A program made the position numbers and the translations under genes. 64,000 bases of DNA, taken from Setophaga petechia (taxonomy: Eukaryota; Chordata; Aves; Passeriformes; Parulidae). Each line of letters opens with the position of its first letter. Positions within the stretch are counted from its first letter, which is position 1. The notes beneath the pieces are model-generated. The model was not told the origin of the DNA. It did not search any database and saw only the letters and a program-made list of their open reading frames with translations. This document shows, one piece after another, positions 45,030 to 56,232 of this stretch. The stretch covers positions 680,501 to 744,500 of the forward strand of contig JANCRA010000116.1 in the NCBI GenBank assembly GCA_024362935.1. Direction: 5' to 3'.

Positions 45030-45650
45030 GGGATTACAGATGCACCAAATAATCCCCGTCACGTTTTCGCGTGTGCTTGCTGCGCGTTTGGGGAAATTTC
45101 CGCCGCCCCTCTCGCCCCGCTGGGATGGCTTTGGGGCTGGGAGAGGGATGGAAATGGAGCCGGGCTCTCCTCACCGACAGGCGAGGTGTGAAATTTCTCA
45201 TGGGCAAACAAGTGAGAGCTGCGGGGTGCCCAGAAGAAGGGGGACAGAAAAGATGAAGCGGGGAAGGGGGGGAATGAGGAGGAGGAGGAGAGAAAGCAGC
45301 AGCCAGGGAGGAACAAAAATCCCTAAAGCACCAACCTGGATTGACGAGTGGGGCGTTTTCTATGGGGGGATTGTAAAATGCGCTCTCTCTTTCCCCTTGG
45401 CAGGGGGAAAAAGGGCCCCCCCTCTATCTGATAGTCATTAGCATCAATTAGCCCCGTTTGAAGTAGGCAACATCTTTGTCTCTTTGCAAAAAAAGAAATA
45501 AAAAAACCTTTCAGGGAGCCCATAATAACATCTGGAGCAGGAGAGGCTGAACTGAGTTCTCCACTTTCATCTCTTGTCCAGGGACTTGGAATGTTAATGC
45601 AGCCTCATTCTTTAATGGAGTTATCAGGAAATGCTTTTCACCTCCTTCCC
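45030..45650. promoter_or_regulatory. Candidate NOTO upstream enhancer with T-box, forkhead and TEAD motifs
   Basis: Unique sequence between two arrays, about 5.5 kb upstream of NOTO. AGGTGTGAAATT (45184-45195) equals a full half of the Brachyury palindrome. GCAAACA (45204-45210) fits the forkhead consensus. GGAATG (45588-45593) fits TEAD. A paired TAAT motif (gtcattagcatcaattag) lies near 45435. Assignment to NOTO is inferred from position and from knowledge that FoxA2 and T act in notochord. Confidence 0.5.
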
Positions 45651-46187
45651 TTTGCTCAGGGGGGATGTTTACAAAGGGCTGGGGGCTTTTTGGGGGGCTT
45701 TTTGGGTTGTTGTTTTGTTGTTGGGATTTTTTTTACCCCTTCTCTAAGAAATTCCCCCTAAGACATTCACCCCCCTTCCCCTTTTATTTTCAACACTCTT
45801 GAAAAACAAAACAGGAATAAAATATAATGAAAAGAATAAAGCGAATAAAATAAAATAAATAAAATAACCACCACCAGAAAACCAAAGAGGATCAGATCCC
45901 ACCCTTTCATGTCCCCTCTCTGGAGGGTCTGGGGCCGGTGCTTGGAGCAGCTGTGGGCAGGGGAGGTGGGGGGTCCCGGCCAGAGCCCCCCGCCCTGCCT
46001 GGCTGCTGGGTGCTACATTTCCCAAGTCATTACCAGCGGGTGAAAATTTCCAGCTTTCCCACCAAAATGCATTAGCTGAGCACACAGCACTAATGGGAAA
46101 CAGGACACGTCATTAGGCACCGGCTGCGGCCGGGCACCAGGAGGGAAGGGAAGGGAAAAGTCAGCTGGGCTGTGGCTGCTGGTGCAT

Positions 46188-47256
46188 CCCTCGGTCCATC
46201 CCAGTGGCTCCCTGTCTACCCCAGGGGCTCCCTGTCCATCCCAGCAGCTCCCTGTCCATCCCAGGGGCTCCCTCCATCCCTGCAGCTCCCTGTCCATCCC
46301 AGTGGCTCTCTGTCCATCCCAGTGGCTCCCTGTCCATCCCAGTGGCTCCCTGTCCATCCCTCTGTTTCCCTGTCCATCCCTGCAGCTCCCTGTCCATCCC
46401 TGCAGCTCCCTGGCCATCCCAGGGGCTCCCTGGCCATCCCTGCTGCAGTTCCCTGACCATCCGTGCAGTTCCCTGTCCATCCCTGTGTTTCCCTGTCCAT
46501 CTCAGCAGCTCCCCGTCCATCCCTCAGTTCCCTATCCATCCCAGGGGCTCCCTGTCCATCCCAGGGGCTCCCTGTCCATCCCAGCAGCTCCCTGTCCATC
46601 CCAGAGTCTCCCTGTCCATCCCAGGGGCTCCCTGTCCATCTCAGCAGCTCCCCGTCCATCCCAGTGGCTCCCTGTCTATCCCTGTGTCTCCCTGTCCATC
46701 CCTGCTGCAGCTCCCCGTCCATCCCAGGGGCTCCCTGTCCATCCCAGCAGCTCCCTGTCCATCTCAGCAGCTCCCCGTCCATCCCAGTGGCTCCCTGTCC
46801 ATCCCTGCTGCAGCTCCCTGTCCATCCCAGTGGCTCCCTGTCCATCCCAGAGTCTCCCTGTCCATTCCTGCAGCTCCCTGTCCATTCCAGAGTCTCCCTG
46901 TCCATCCCAGCAGGTCCCTGTCCATCCCTGTGTTTCCCTGTCCATCCCAGCAGCTCCCTGTCCATCCCAGCAGGTCCCTGTCCATCCCTCAGTTCCCTGT
47001 CCATCCCAGCAGCTCCCTGTCCATCCCAGTGGTTCCCTGTCCATCCCTCAGTTCCCTGTCCATCCCAGAGTCTCCCTGTCCATCCCAGAGTCTCCCTGTC
47101 CATCTCAGCAGCTCCCCGTCCATCCCAGTGGCTCCCTGTCTATCCCTGTGTCTCCCTGTCCATCCCTGCTGCACCTCCCTGTCCATCCCAGTGGCTCCCC
47201 GTCCATCCCAGTGGCTCCCTGTCCATCCCAGTGGCTCCCTGTCCATCCGTCTGTCC
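46188..47256. repeat. 20-bp minisatellite, over 1 kb
   Basis: The unit is ctccctgtccatcccagcag, about 53 copies, with many cag/ctg and agt variants. Open frames of about 400 codons here are artefacts. Confidence 0.97.
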
Positions 47257-48415
47257 ACCCATCCTGCCAGGGGGATCCATCAGTGTCCCTGCCCTGCCTG
47301 CAGCTCGCCCATCCCACCTCCAACACAGATCCTTTGATAACTGCAGCAGCTCTGACATTGCTTTCCCTGGGGATCACAGCACCAGCCAGGACTTAAAAAG
47401 AGCAAAAATCACGAATTGATTTAATAACCTTTTAATAACCCCAAACCTCATCTAATGACACCCGTGTTCAACCCCACACATCCTCTGTGCCAGCAAAGCC
47501 AGGAGCTGTGAATTTCTGAGGATGTTTTATTTTCCAAGGTGATTTTTTTGGGAGAGGCTTCAGCACTCTCCCAGCTTTGAACGTGTGATTCCAATTAAGG
47601 CCGTGGCTCCACGGCAGCAGGATCAGAGCTGCCTGTTTGGATAAGGAGCAATAAAGCAGCAGCTGTATTTATTCACTTATTTGGAAGCTGCTGGGGAAGA
47701 CAGGATGCTAAGAAGGCAGGAAAAAACGTGTTTTAAAGGCAAACTTCAGGGACTCTTTTGTCTCCTGTGGGCATCCTCCTCCCTGAGGATCCTTGTAGCC
47801 ATCCCCAGGGTGCTTCCTCATGAGCAGGATAATCCTGCCTGTGTATTCCCATCTGCTTTGAAATGCTCAAAAATACAGAGATGTTTGTAATTATTTCTAT
47901 GCATTGTGCAGGGAAAAGAAACTTTAAATGGCATGAATGCCTGTTTAAGGCAGGATTTACTGGATATGGCCCTGTGCAGGCAGGGATGGCTAATGCCAGC
48001 TTATTAAACCACAGGGGATTTTTGCTCTGTGTTTATTAACCTGGAGACTCCGGGGTTTCTCTGTGTTTGTACACACCAGAGTGAATTTCCAGTGAGAATT
48101 TGGTGGGATTTGAGCAGGAATCCCACCTGGGAGAGGTGTCTGTGCCATCCACAGCTCCCCAGCAGCCATGTGGCTGTGCCCAGCTCCAAGGGTGTCACAC
48201 AGGGATGGCACCAGTTCCACTCCCAGGGCACGGTCACCTCGGATCCTGTGTGAGCTCCTGAGGTGCCTGTCCTGTATCCCAGATATTCCCACACACCTGG
48301 GCAGGTACAGACACATTCCCTTGGCACAGGGGCACAATGTGGTGTGCTGGCACAGCCTGGGGTCCACAGGTGGTGCCCTGAGGAGGATCCTGGGAGGCCT
48401 GGGGATCTCAGGGGG
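47257..48415. other. Intergenic unique sequence
   Basis: Ordinary-composition sequence. 47590-47990 is less GC-rich and unique (contains ggagcaataaagcagcagct) and could be conserved. No gene was identified. Confidence 0.4.
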
Positions 48416-48417
48416 AG

Positions 48418-48905
48418 TTTGGGAATGGGACTGATGGATTGTTTGGGATTGGCACTGATGGATTGTTTGAGAATGTGACTGAGGGAAATGTTTGGGAATG
48501 GGACTGAGCAATTTTTGGGGAATGGCACTGAGGGATTGCTTGGGAATGGCACTGAAGGATTGTTTGGGAATGGGACTGAGGGATTCTTTGGGAATGGCAC
48601 TGAGGGATTCTTTGGGAATGGGACTGACGGATTCTTTGGGAATGGCACTGAGGGATTCTTTGGGAATGGGACTGACGGATTCTTTGGGAATGGCACTGAG
48701 GGATTCTTTGGGAATGGGACTGAAGGATTCTTTGGGAATGGCACTGAGGGATTCTTTGGGAATGGGACTGAAGGATTGTTTGGGAATGGCACTGAGGGAT
48801 TCTTTGGGAATGGCACTGAGGGATTCTTTGGGAATGGCACTGAGGGAATGTTTGGGAATGGGACTGAAGGATTGTTTGGGAATGGGACTGAAGGATTGCT
48901 TGTGT
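48418..48905. repeat. 24-bp minisatellite, about 20 copies
   Basis: The unit contains ttctttgggaatggcactga then ggga. The period is divisible by 3, so frames stay open. Confidence 0.96.
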
Positions 48906-49215
48906 CCCTGTGGGCGTCCACGGGGAAGGGGTTGGTGCTGGTGTGAGGTGTCCATCAGGAAGGGGTTAGGTGCTGTTCTGGATGTCTGAGGAAGGAACAG
49001 ATGTTGTTTTGGGGGTCCATGAGGAAGGAAGCATCATCCATGGGGCATCCTTGGGAAGGAGGGAGTGCCAGTGTGGTGGTCTGTGGGCAAAGAGCGCAGG
49101 TCACTGCAGGGGAAGATGCAGGGCAGGTGACACTGGAGGTGACAGCACAGAAAGAGGGGTGTCAGGGCAGAAGGAGCAGTGTCTGCGGGAGTGCTGCCAT
49201 GGAATGTGGGGTGTC

Positions 49216-49452
49216 TGTGGGGCTGTCTGTGGGAACAGGGATCTGTGGGGCTGTCACTGTGGGAACAGGGGATCTGTGGGGCTGTCTGTGGGAACAGGGG
49301 ATCTGTGGGGCTGTCACTGTGGGAACAGGGATCTGTGGGGCTGTCACTGTGGGAACAGGGATCTGTGGGGCTGTCACTGTGTGAACAGAGGATCTGTGGG
49401 GCTGTCACTGTGGGAACAGGGATCTGTGGGGCTGTCACTGTGGGAACAGGGC
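49216..49452. repeat. 30-bp array carrying repeated TGTGGGAA motifs
   Basis: The unit contains ctgtcactgtgggaacaggg then atctgtgggg, 8 copies. Seven keep TGTGGGAA, a match to the RBPJ/CSL consensus; one reads tgtgtgaa. It lies about 1.25-1.5 kb upstream of the NOTO start. Confidence 0.93.
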
Positions 49453-49552
49453 TCACCGTGGAGGTGCTGAAGTGTAAGGAGGGTTTGAATGGGGGTGTCG
49501 GTGGGGAGGAAGAGGTGTCTGTGTGGAAACTGGGGCGTCGGTGGGGTGCTGG

Positions 49553-50590
49553 TGGGGAAACAGGGGTGTCGGTAGTGGTGTTGGGAGGGAAGCAGGGGTG
49601 TCGGTAGTGGAGCAGGGGTGTCGGCAAGGAAGCAGGGGTGTCGGTAGGGGAGCAGGGGTGTCGGTAGTGGTGTCGGTAAGGAAGCAGGGGTGTCGGTAGT
49701 GGTGTCGGTAAGGAAGCAGGGGTGTCGGTAGTGGTGTCGGTAGGGGAGCAGGGGTGTCGGTAGGGGAGCAGAGGTGTCGGTAGTGGTGTCGGTAAGGAAG
49801 CAGGGGTGTCGGTAGTGGTGTCGGTAGGGGAGCAGGGGTGTCGGTAGGGGAGCAGGGGTGTCGGTAGGGAAGCAGGGGTGTCGGTAGTGGTGTCGGTAGG
49901 GGAGCAGGGGTGTCGGTAGGGAAGCAGGGGTGTCGGTAGTGGTGTCGGTAAGGAAGCAGGGGTGTCGGTAGTGGTGTCGGTAGGGGAGCAGGGGTGTCGG
50001 TAGGGAAGCAGGGGTGTCGGTAGTGGTGTCGGTAAGGAAGCAGGGATGTCGGTAGGGAAGAAGGGGGGTCGGTAGGGAAGCAGGGGTGTCGGTAGGGAAG
50101 CAGGGGTGTCGGTAGTGGTGTTGGGAGGGAAGCAGGGGTGTCGGTAGCGGTGTCGGTAGGGGAGCAGGGGTGTCCGTAGTGGTGTTGGGAGGGAAGCAGG
50201 GATGTCGGTAGGGGAGCAGGGGTGTCGGTAGGGAAGCAGGGGTGTCGGTAGTGGTGTTGGGAGGGAAGCAGGGGTGTCGGTAGCGGTGTCGGTAGGGGAG
50301 CAGGGGTGTCCGTAGTGGTGTTGGGAGGGAAGCAGGGATGTCGGTAGGGGAGCAGGGGTGTCGGTAGGGAAGCAGGGGTGTCGGTAGTGGTGTTGGGAGG
50401 GAAGCAGGGGTGTCGGTAGCGGTGTCGGTAGGGGAGCAGGGGTGTCGGTAGGGAAGCAGGGGTGTCGGTAGTGGTGTTGGGAGGGAAGCAGGGGTGTCGG
50501 TAGCGGTGTCGGTAGGGAAGCAGGGGTGTCGGTAGGGAAGCAGGGGTGTCGGTAGCGGTGTCGGTAGGGGAGCAGGGGTGTCCGTAGCGG
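49553..50590. repeat. 20-bp minisatellite abutting the NOTO promoter
   Basis: The unit is ggggtgtcggtagggaagca with tagtggtg, tagcggtg and tggtgttgggag variants, about 50 copies, plus higher-order repeats of about 120 bp near 50090-50480. It ends about 95 bp before the NOTO TATA box. The antisense frames of 677 and 771 codons across it are artefacts. Confidence 0.97.
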
Positions 50591-50639
50591 TGTTGCTGGC
50601 GGCCGGCGGGGTGTGTGCAGCCCCCGCCGCCCCCCCGCC

Positions 50640-50724
50640 GCCGCTTTGCATAGGAGCACGGCTGTCCCCGGCCCCCGCCCTCCATATAAGCGGCCGGGGC
50701 GGCGGCGGCCGCACCGTCCCGGCC
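50640..50724 (+). promoter_or_regulatory. NOTO: NOTO core promoter
   Basis: An ATATAAG TATA-type box at 50684-50690 lies 35 bp before the ATG, so the 5' UTR should be about 10 bases if initiation occurs about 30 bp downstream. An octamer-like tttgcata lies near 50645. The context is CpG-rich. Confidence 0.65.
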
Positions 50725-50965
50725 ATGCTGCAGACCCCGGCGTGCCCCCGGCCCGGGCCGCCGCCCTCCAAGACCTCGTTCCACATCGAAGCGCTGCTGG
50801 CCCGGGAGCCGCCGCGCCGCGGCCCCGCCGCCCCCGTGAGCCCCGCGCCGCCGGCCCCGCGCTGGCCCGCGGCGGGACCCGCACCAGGACCGGCCCCGGC
50901 CGCAGCAGCGGGGCTGGGGCCGCTGCCCGCAGCGTGGGGCTGGCCCTGGCCCTGGCCCGGTGCAG
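50725..50965 (+). CDS. NOTO: NOTO exon 1
   Basis: Residues 1-80 plus one base of codon 81. The donor is CAG|GTGAGC. It is very GC-rich and encodes [20 protein letters not shown] and the eh1-like motif, then low-complexity Pro/Ala and [10 protein letters not shown]. Confidence 0.92.
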
Positions 50966-53900
50966 GTGAGCGGGCTCCGTGGGCGGCAGCGGGGCCGGGG
51001 TGCGGAGCCGGGATGCCGCGCACCCGGACGGGATGCGGGACCGGAGCGCCGGGCGGGGATGCCGCACACCCTAACGGGATGCGGGACAGAAGAGCCGGGT
51101 GGGGATGCCCCGCACCAGGAGGGGATGCGGGACCGGAGCGGTAGGCTGGGATGCCCCGCACAGGGACGGGATGTGGGACCGGAGCGGTAGGCTGGGATGC
51201 CGCACACCCGGACGGGATGCGGGACCGGAGCGGTAGGCTGGGATGCCCCGCACAGGGACGGGATGTGGGACCGGAGCGGCGGGGATGCCCCGCACAGGGA
51301 CGGGATGCGGGACAGGAGCCCCGGGCGCGGATGCCGTGCACAGGGACGGGATGCGGGACAGGAGCGCCGGGCGGCACCCGAGCGGGGAAAAACGGGGTCG
51401 GGGTCACCCCAGAGCATCCCGCTCCTCCGCTGCCGCTGTGGTTTCATCCCTGCAGCCTCTGGAGCGGCCCCGAGCTGAAGCGTTGGGCTGCGGGACAGGG
51501 ACGAGGCAGAGGGAAAACTTTCCTTGGAGTTTTTTTCCCTCTGTAGGTGATCGATATAGCGAGACCAAAAAAATAACCCCTTTATGTGGGGTTTTTTGAT
51601 TATTTGTTTATTTTGCGAGGTAGTTTCTAACACACCTGATGTCTCTGAACAGTTTGACAAAGAAAGAGCTTGTGGTTGATTCCTGAAGATGCTGCAGGAT
51701 TTTACTAATCCATAATTCAGTCCGCAGTCCAGAACCTGGTGTAGAATATCCAAACCCACTGTTTGCATTTGAGATGGAACCAGAAACTTGGAATAGGTTT
51801 AACAGTAAAGGGCAGAGCTAAAACCAGGATTGCAGTGCCTGGGCTAGTGGAAGGTGTTGGAAATGGGAACCGGATGATCTTTAAGGAGCTTTCCAAACCA
51901 AAGCCGTCTGTGATTCCATGAGACTTTACGGGTGACTTTACACACGCTGGCATTTACTTCTCCTTTCATATAGCAGGAAGGAGAAGTTCAGTGCCAGGGT
52001 TTTAATCAAAAACCTGCTGTAATTTCCCGAAGTCTCGCTCGAAAAATTATTTTCTTCACCTCTGCTGCTGTGCGGGTCTCTCTTCTCTCAAATTTGCCCT
52101 CGTCCCTCTCTAATTTTGCTTTCCCTGCAATTTATCACTCACAGAAGTGAGACTGCCAAGTGTTTTGCAGCACTTGGCCCTCAAAATGGCATATTTTTAG
52201 TGCAGAATTATCTAAGGAAAATGTTTTTTGTTGATCTGTGGGTAAAATTTGCACCGTGGTGATGAATGATACTGCCTGATCTGTCAGGATCTATTTCACT
52301 GGAACTTTATAAGGACAACGACCAAGTGATTTTAACAAAATATCTCTATTCAGAGTATTTTTCTTGAAATATTCCTTTTTAGCATTCAGAACCTGATTTT
52401 GCTGCTGTCCAGGCAAAACCTGCAGCCAGGTTTCCCTGTGTATAAAGAACTCCAGATTTGATCCTGATGCTACAATATTCAGGCACCAAAATAATTTGCT
52501 GATCTTTTATTAAGTGCTTAGCACAACTATTTAATATATTATTTCTTTACGAGACAGCATCTGCAGAATTGTGTTAATCTTTGTATTATATCAAACATTC
52601 AGGTATGAAAACACAGTTAAACAATTTGCAGAGCGATTTCCACTCAGCGTTTCATGTTGGAAATTACACTTGCTATTATTCCAGCGTTAAAATAGAAACA
52701 AAAAGTGATGGGTGAAAAGATTTTAATGATGAAAATAGTTTAAAGTGCAATTACGGCTGTTAAGCTGTCAGGTCTCCGTCCCACAAATCCTTAAACACAC
52801 GCAGAACTTGCACCCAATTAATGAAAATAAGTAGGTCAAGGTGGAGGTTTGTGCCTGGAGAACGTGACAAGATCAGTCACTAAAGGAGAGATAAGTAGCA
52901 GGTGTGAATGGGGATCATTATGTGCAGTATTTCCATAAAAGCTACAGAAACCCGGCTTGCCACAATATTTAGGATCAGCAGAGATGGGCACCATCAATGT
53001 TCTGATCCTGCCAGTGCTGTTCGGTGCTTTCCACAGGGAAAATCCCCCTGGTTGGAATTAGCGGGGTATGTTAAAGTGAATCTGGTGCTGGGGAAGCCGT
53101 GGTGCCATCAGTGCTGGCCCTCCACGGCTCCTATGGCTCCTAAACCCTTCAGGCTGTGCTGGGAGCCCTGGAGGAGCTCTGCAGTGCAATCACCAGGGCC
53201 TGGAGTCACGGGGGCTGGGCTGGGGAAGGATTTTCAAGGACCTGGCCTGCAGTGAGCAGGGACATCAGCTGGAGCAGGGAGGATGAGGGGCTGGGGAAGG
53301 CGAGACCTGCTCTCAGTCAGGTGCCCGGGGCAGTGCTGGTGTTGGATTGTATGTTAATTGATGCTAATCACGGCTATCCCCAGGCCACAGCTGGAGACCA
53401 GACAGGTCAGATACACTTGTTAGTCCTGCTAAATCATCAGCACCCCTGGGAACTTTCTGGGGAGCAGAGGTGCAGGATGTGGTCCTGCAGGAGAGCTGGA
53501 TCCTGGACACTGAGCCCGTGTGCCAAGGGAAGGGGAAAACCAGGGGCCAGTCTGGGGGCAACTCCCCCAAAATTTAAACATTTGTGTTTTGGAGGTTTTT
53601 GAGACAGAGGTGGGATTTTTGTGTTCTGCAGCTCTGTATGCAATTTATTATCCTGTTACAAAGGTGCTGTGCAGGCAAAGGTCAAGTCCTGCCCACCTCA
53701 CTGAGTGTTGATTTCTTTGGGTCTGGCCGCATATCCAGGACTGTCCTTGGTGTACCCTGAGGGTAAAACCACAGAACAGGCCCTCAAAAGTTCTTCTACC
53801 CCAGCTTTTCATGGGAAAAGGAGCCTGGATGAGAATATCTGGGTAGGGACAGGGCAGGGACATCCCCGCTGGGTTTGGTGCTACTTTCTCCAGCTCCTTT

Positions 53901-55107
53901 AGTGCAGACTCCTTCAATTTTTGCTGATTTCTCACAGGTCTGGAGTTGTCTCACTGTGTGGGGACCACCCCGCTGGGTCCTGCAGGGCCTTGGAGGTCGG
54001 GGGGGCCCTGCAAGATGAAGAGAGTGCGCACGGTGTTCAAACCAGAGCAGCTGGAGCGGCTGGAGCAGGAGTTCCTCAAGCAGCAGTACATGGTGGGCAC
54101 AGAGAGAGTGGACCTGGCTGCAACCCTGCATCTCACAGAGACCCAGGTGAGGGAGGGATGGGGGAGCTGAGCTGTGGGACTGCTCCTGGGGTGCTCTGTG
54201 CTGATGGTCCTGCTGCTCTGTGCTGACCTTCCCACTGGGAAGCGTGGCAGGAGGAGGACATGGTGCAAAGTGACCTGTGGGACACCCTGCTGCCAGGTGA
54301 CATTGGAGACACATCCCTGGAGTTTGGATGGTTCCTGGATGAGATTTCTGAATCCATGAAGTGGAATAAAAAGCATTCAGGAGCACAGCCCTGATGTGCT
54401 TTAGAGTTCAAGCTGGGTTGGTTGCAGTGTCTGCATTGTCACGATCCTTTGGAGACTGTTTCAAGTGTCCTTTCATGACACTGGATATATGTAATTATTT
54501 CCCTGCTCTGCCCTGTGAGTTCCTGTTCCTCCCACAGTAAACTGCTTCTTTAGTGTGGAAAGAAGGAGCCAGGTGATCTTCCACAGTGGGATCTAAATTC
54601 AGCTGGGAAAAAGGGAGAGCAAAACAAGGCCAGTTCTGGGGGACAATGGATAATTACTGGGGGTCTCATCGTGCCCTGTGGCAACTGCAGTCCTGGGGAT
54701 GGGTTCAGGGGCTCCTTAGGGAGCTGCCTCCTTCACTTCCCTGGCCAGAGCCTTCTCAGTCAGCTGCTGTCCCCTGATCCTTTCCCATCACTGCTCTGCC
54801 CTCTGTAGTTTCACCTCCTCCTGCTCTTCCTGAGGGAATAATGCACACCCCCAGTTTAAGGAACTCTGCTTTTTGAGGATATCCACCTCAGAAGCACATG
54901 GATTGGAAAAGGGCTCCTGGATTAAGCTGTTGTGCCTTTCCCATCCAGGTCAAAGTGTGGTTCCAGAACCGGAGGATCAAGTGGAGGAAGCAGAGCATGG
55001 AGCAGAAGGCAGCAAAGCTGTCTCAGTTCGGGGGGATCCAGCCTGCGAGCGCCGACTCCACCGACAGCAAGGAGCACGAGGAGGACCCCGTGGACGTGGA
55101 GCTCTGA
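50725..55107 (+). CDS. NOTO: NOTO (Not/floating head) notochord homeobox gene, complete, three exons
   Basis: Homeodomain transcription factor of the Not class, needed for node and notochord development in vertebrates (family knowledge); nuclear. Exons 50725-50965, 53938-54146 and 54949-55107 join in frame to 202 residues. Seen: an eh1-like [10 protein letters not shown] at residues 17-26 (Groucho-type repression motif); a Pro/Ala/Trp-rich linker to about residue 80; LELSHC at 82-87, close to a human NOTO segment; a homeodomain at 107-166 beginning MKRVRTVF with [12 protein letters not shown] in helix 3 (Q50, N51); and an acidic C-terminus ending DPVDVEL. The second intron falls between homeodomain positions 44 and 45. 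No in-frame ATG lies upstream within the open frame, and a TATA box supports the start. Flanking by RAB11FIP5 and SMYD5 excludes EMX or VAX. Confidence 0.95.
51000..51372. repeat. ~45-bp minisatellite in NOTO intron 1
   Basis: The unit contains gggatgcgggaccggagcgg, taggctgggatgcc and ccgcacagggac, about 8 copies, starting 35 bp after the exon 1 donor. Confidence 0.92.
51840..51922 (+). mobile_element. CR1 3' end in NOTO intron 1
   Basis: aaccggatgatctttaagga leads to gctttccaaaccaaagccgt and ctgtgattccatgaga, a diverged CR1 terminus. Confidence 0.7.
51923..53937. other. NOTO intron 1, unique AT-balanced sequence
   Basis: About 2 kb with no minisatellite, unusual for this window. Numerous AT-rich homeodomain-type cores are present, and a T-box half-site aggtgtgaa at 52900-52908. 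Intronic enhancer activity is possible. Confidence 0.4.
53938..54146 (+). CDS. NOTO: NOTO exon 2 (homeodomain helices 1-2)
   Basis: The acceptor is TCTCACAG|GT and the donor CCCAG|GTGAGG. Encodes residues 81-150, from LELSHC to LHLTETQ. Confidence 0.95.
54147..54948. other. NOTO intron 2
   Basis: 802 bp of ordinary sequence with GT-AG ends. No repeat or mobile element was recognised. Confidence 0.7.
54949..55107 (+). CDS. NOTO: NOTO exon 3 (recognition helix, C-terminus)
   Basis: The acceptor is CATCCAG|GTC. Encodes [15 protein letters not shown], then [20 protein letters not shown] and an acidic tail, stop TGA at 55105. Confidence 0.96.
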   Translation, partial: VKVWFQNRRIKWRKQSMEQKAAKLSQFGGIQPASADSTDSKEHEEDPVDVEL

Positions 55108-55374
55108 ACAGCCCAGGAGACTGGGCTGGTGTCTGGTGCCTGGGGATGTGTCTGGGCTGCTCTGGTCCAAGTGAGACTGATCTGAGAGCTGGAGCCACAG
55201 GACTAAAGTGCAGCTGGCTGGAAGGAACCCCCCGAATTTCTTTGGCTGCTGTTCGGTAGCCAAGTGCTGTAATTCCTGGGGCTTCATCATCACTCAATGG
55301 CAGGTGACCTCCTGCTTGCTCATGAAGCACCAGCACACACAAACAGCTTCCAGCAGAGAGCCTGGGGTGACAAT

Positions 55375-55660
55375 CAGGGTGTCTGTGGTGCTGGGGTGAC
55401 AATCAGAGTGACTGATACTGGGGTGACAATCAGAGGGAGATTCTGATGTTGGAGTGACAATCTGCTGGTTTTTCTGGTGTGCGGATGACAATCAGAGGGT
55501 GTCCCTGGTGCTGGGGTGACAATCAGAGGGTGATTCTGATGCTGGGGTGACAATCAGAGGGTGATTCTGATGTTGGGGTGACAGTCTGCTGGTTTCTCAG
55601 GTGTGGGGGTGACAATCAGAGGGTGTCTCTGGTGCTGGGGTGACAATCAAAGTCTCTGAT
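55375..55660. repeat. ~31-bp minisatellite downstream of NOTO stop
   Basis: The unit contains ctggggtgacaatcagaggg then tgattctgatg, about 9 copies. It probably lies inside the NOTO 3' UTR (inference). Confidence 0.93.
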
Positions 55661-56027
55661 GCTGGGGCAATGGGATGCTGTCTCTGATGGCTCTGAGCAC
55701 AGGGCATTTCAAACCAGGGTCACTCATATCATGTGTGTCTGTGTGCTCCAAGGGGGAAGGAGGAGAATCTCCCTGATGGCTTCTTCCTCTCAGCTTGACT
55801 GCCATGTTTGATGTCCAGATCAGTCACAACCAGAACACCCAAACAGGGAAGCCCTTTGCTGCCAGGCTCAGACTCCTGGGTGCGAGGAGCAGGGTCTGCC
55901 CCTGCCCTGGAGCAGAAGTGCCTCCTCTGTCAGTGCCTTGCAGTACCTGTGCCTTTTCCATGGCTCCCCATGGATCCAGCCCCAGCAGTGTGGCAGTGTA
56001 TGTCCCCTGGCACTGCTGTCCTTGCCC

Positions 56028-56030
<3 letters not shown>

Positions 56031-56082
<52 letters not shown>

Positions 56083-56176
56083 CCCGAGGTGCAGGGCTGC
56101 AGGCTGCACTGTGTGTGTGTGTGTGTGTCTGTGTGTGTGTGTGTGTGTGTGCTGCCCAAGGTGCAGGGCTGCAGGC

Positions 56177-56230
<54 letters not shown>
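56031..56230. repeat. Three (GT)n blocks separated by a duplicated 35-40 bp spacer
   Basis: GT runs at about 56033-56078, 56111-56151 and 56182-56229 are separated by near-identical ctgcccgaggtgcagggctg plus caggctgca spacers. A further spacer copy follows the last run. Confidence 0.95.

Positions 56231-56232
<2 letters not shown>

Noticed and set aside
46182..47396. Overlapping 300-400 codon frames in the 20-bp array
   Set aside because: The unit length makes stop-free frames on both strands by chance; there are no splice sites, start context or domain.
49034..51768. Antisense open frames of 677 and 771 codons upstream of and over NOTO exon 1
   Set aside because: They are translations of the 20-bp minisatellite and of CpG-island DNA. 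Repeating Thr-Pro-Leu-Leu-Pro units and overlap of three frames show no selection for protein.
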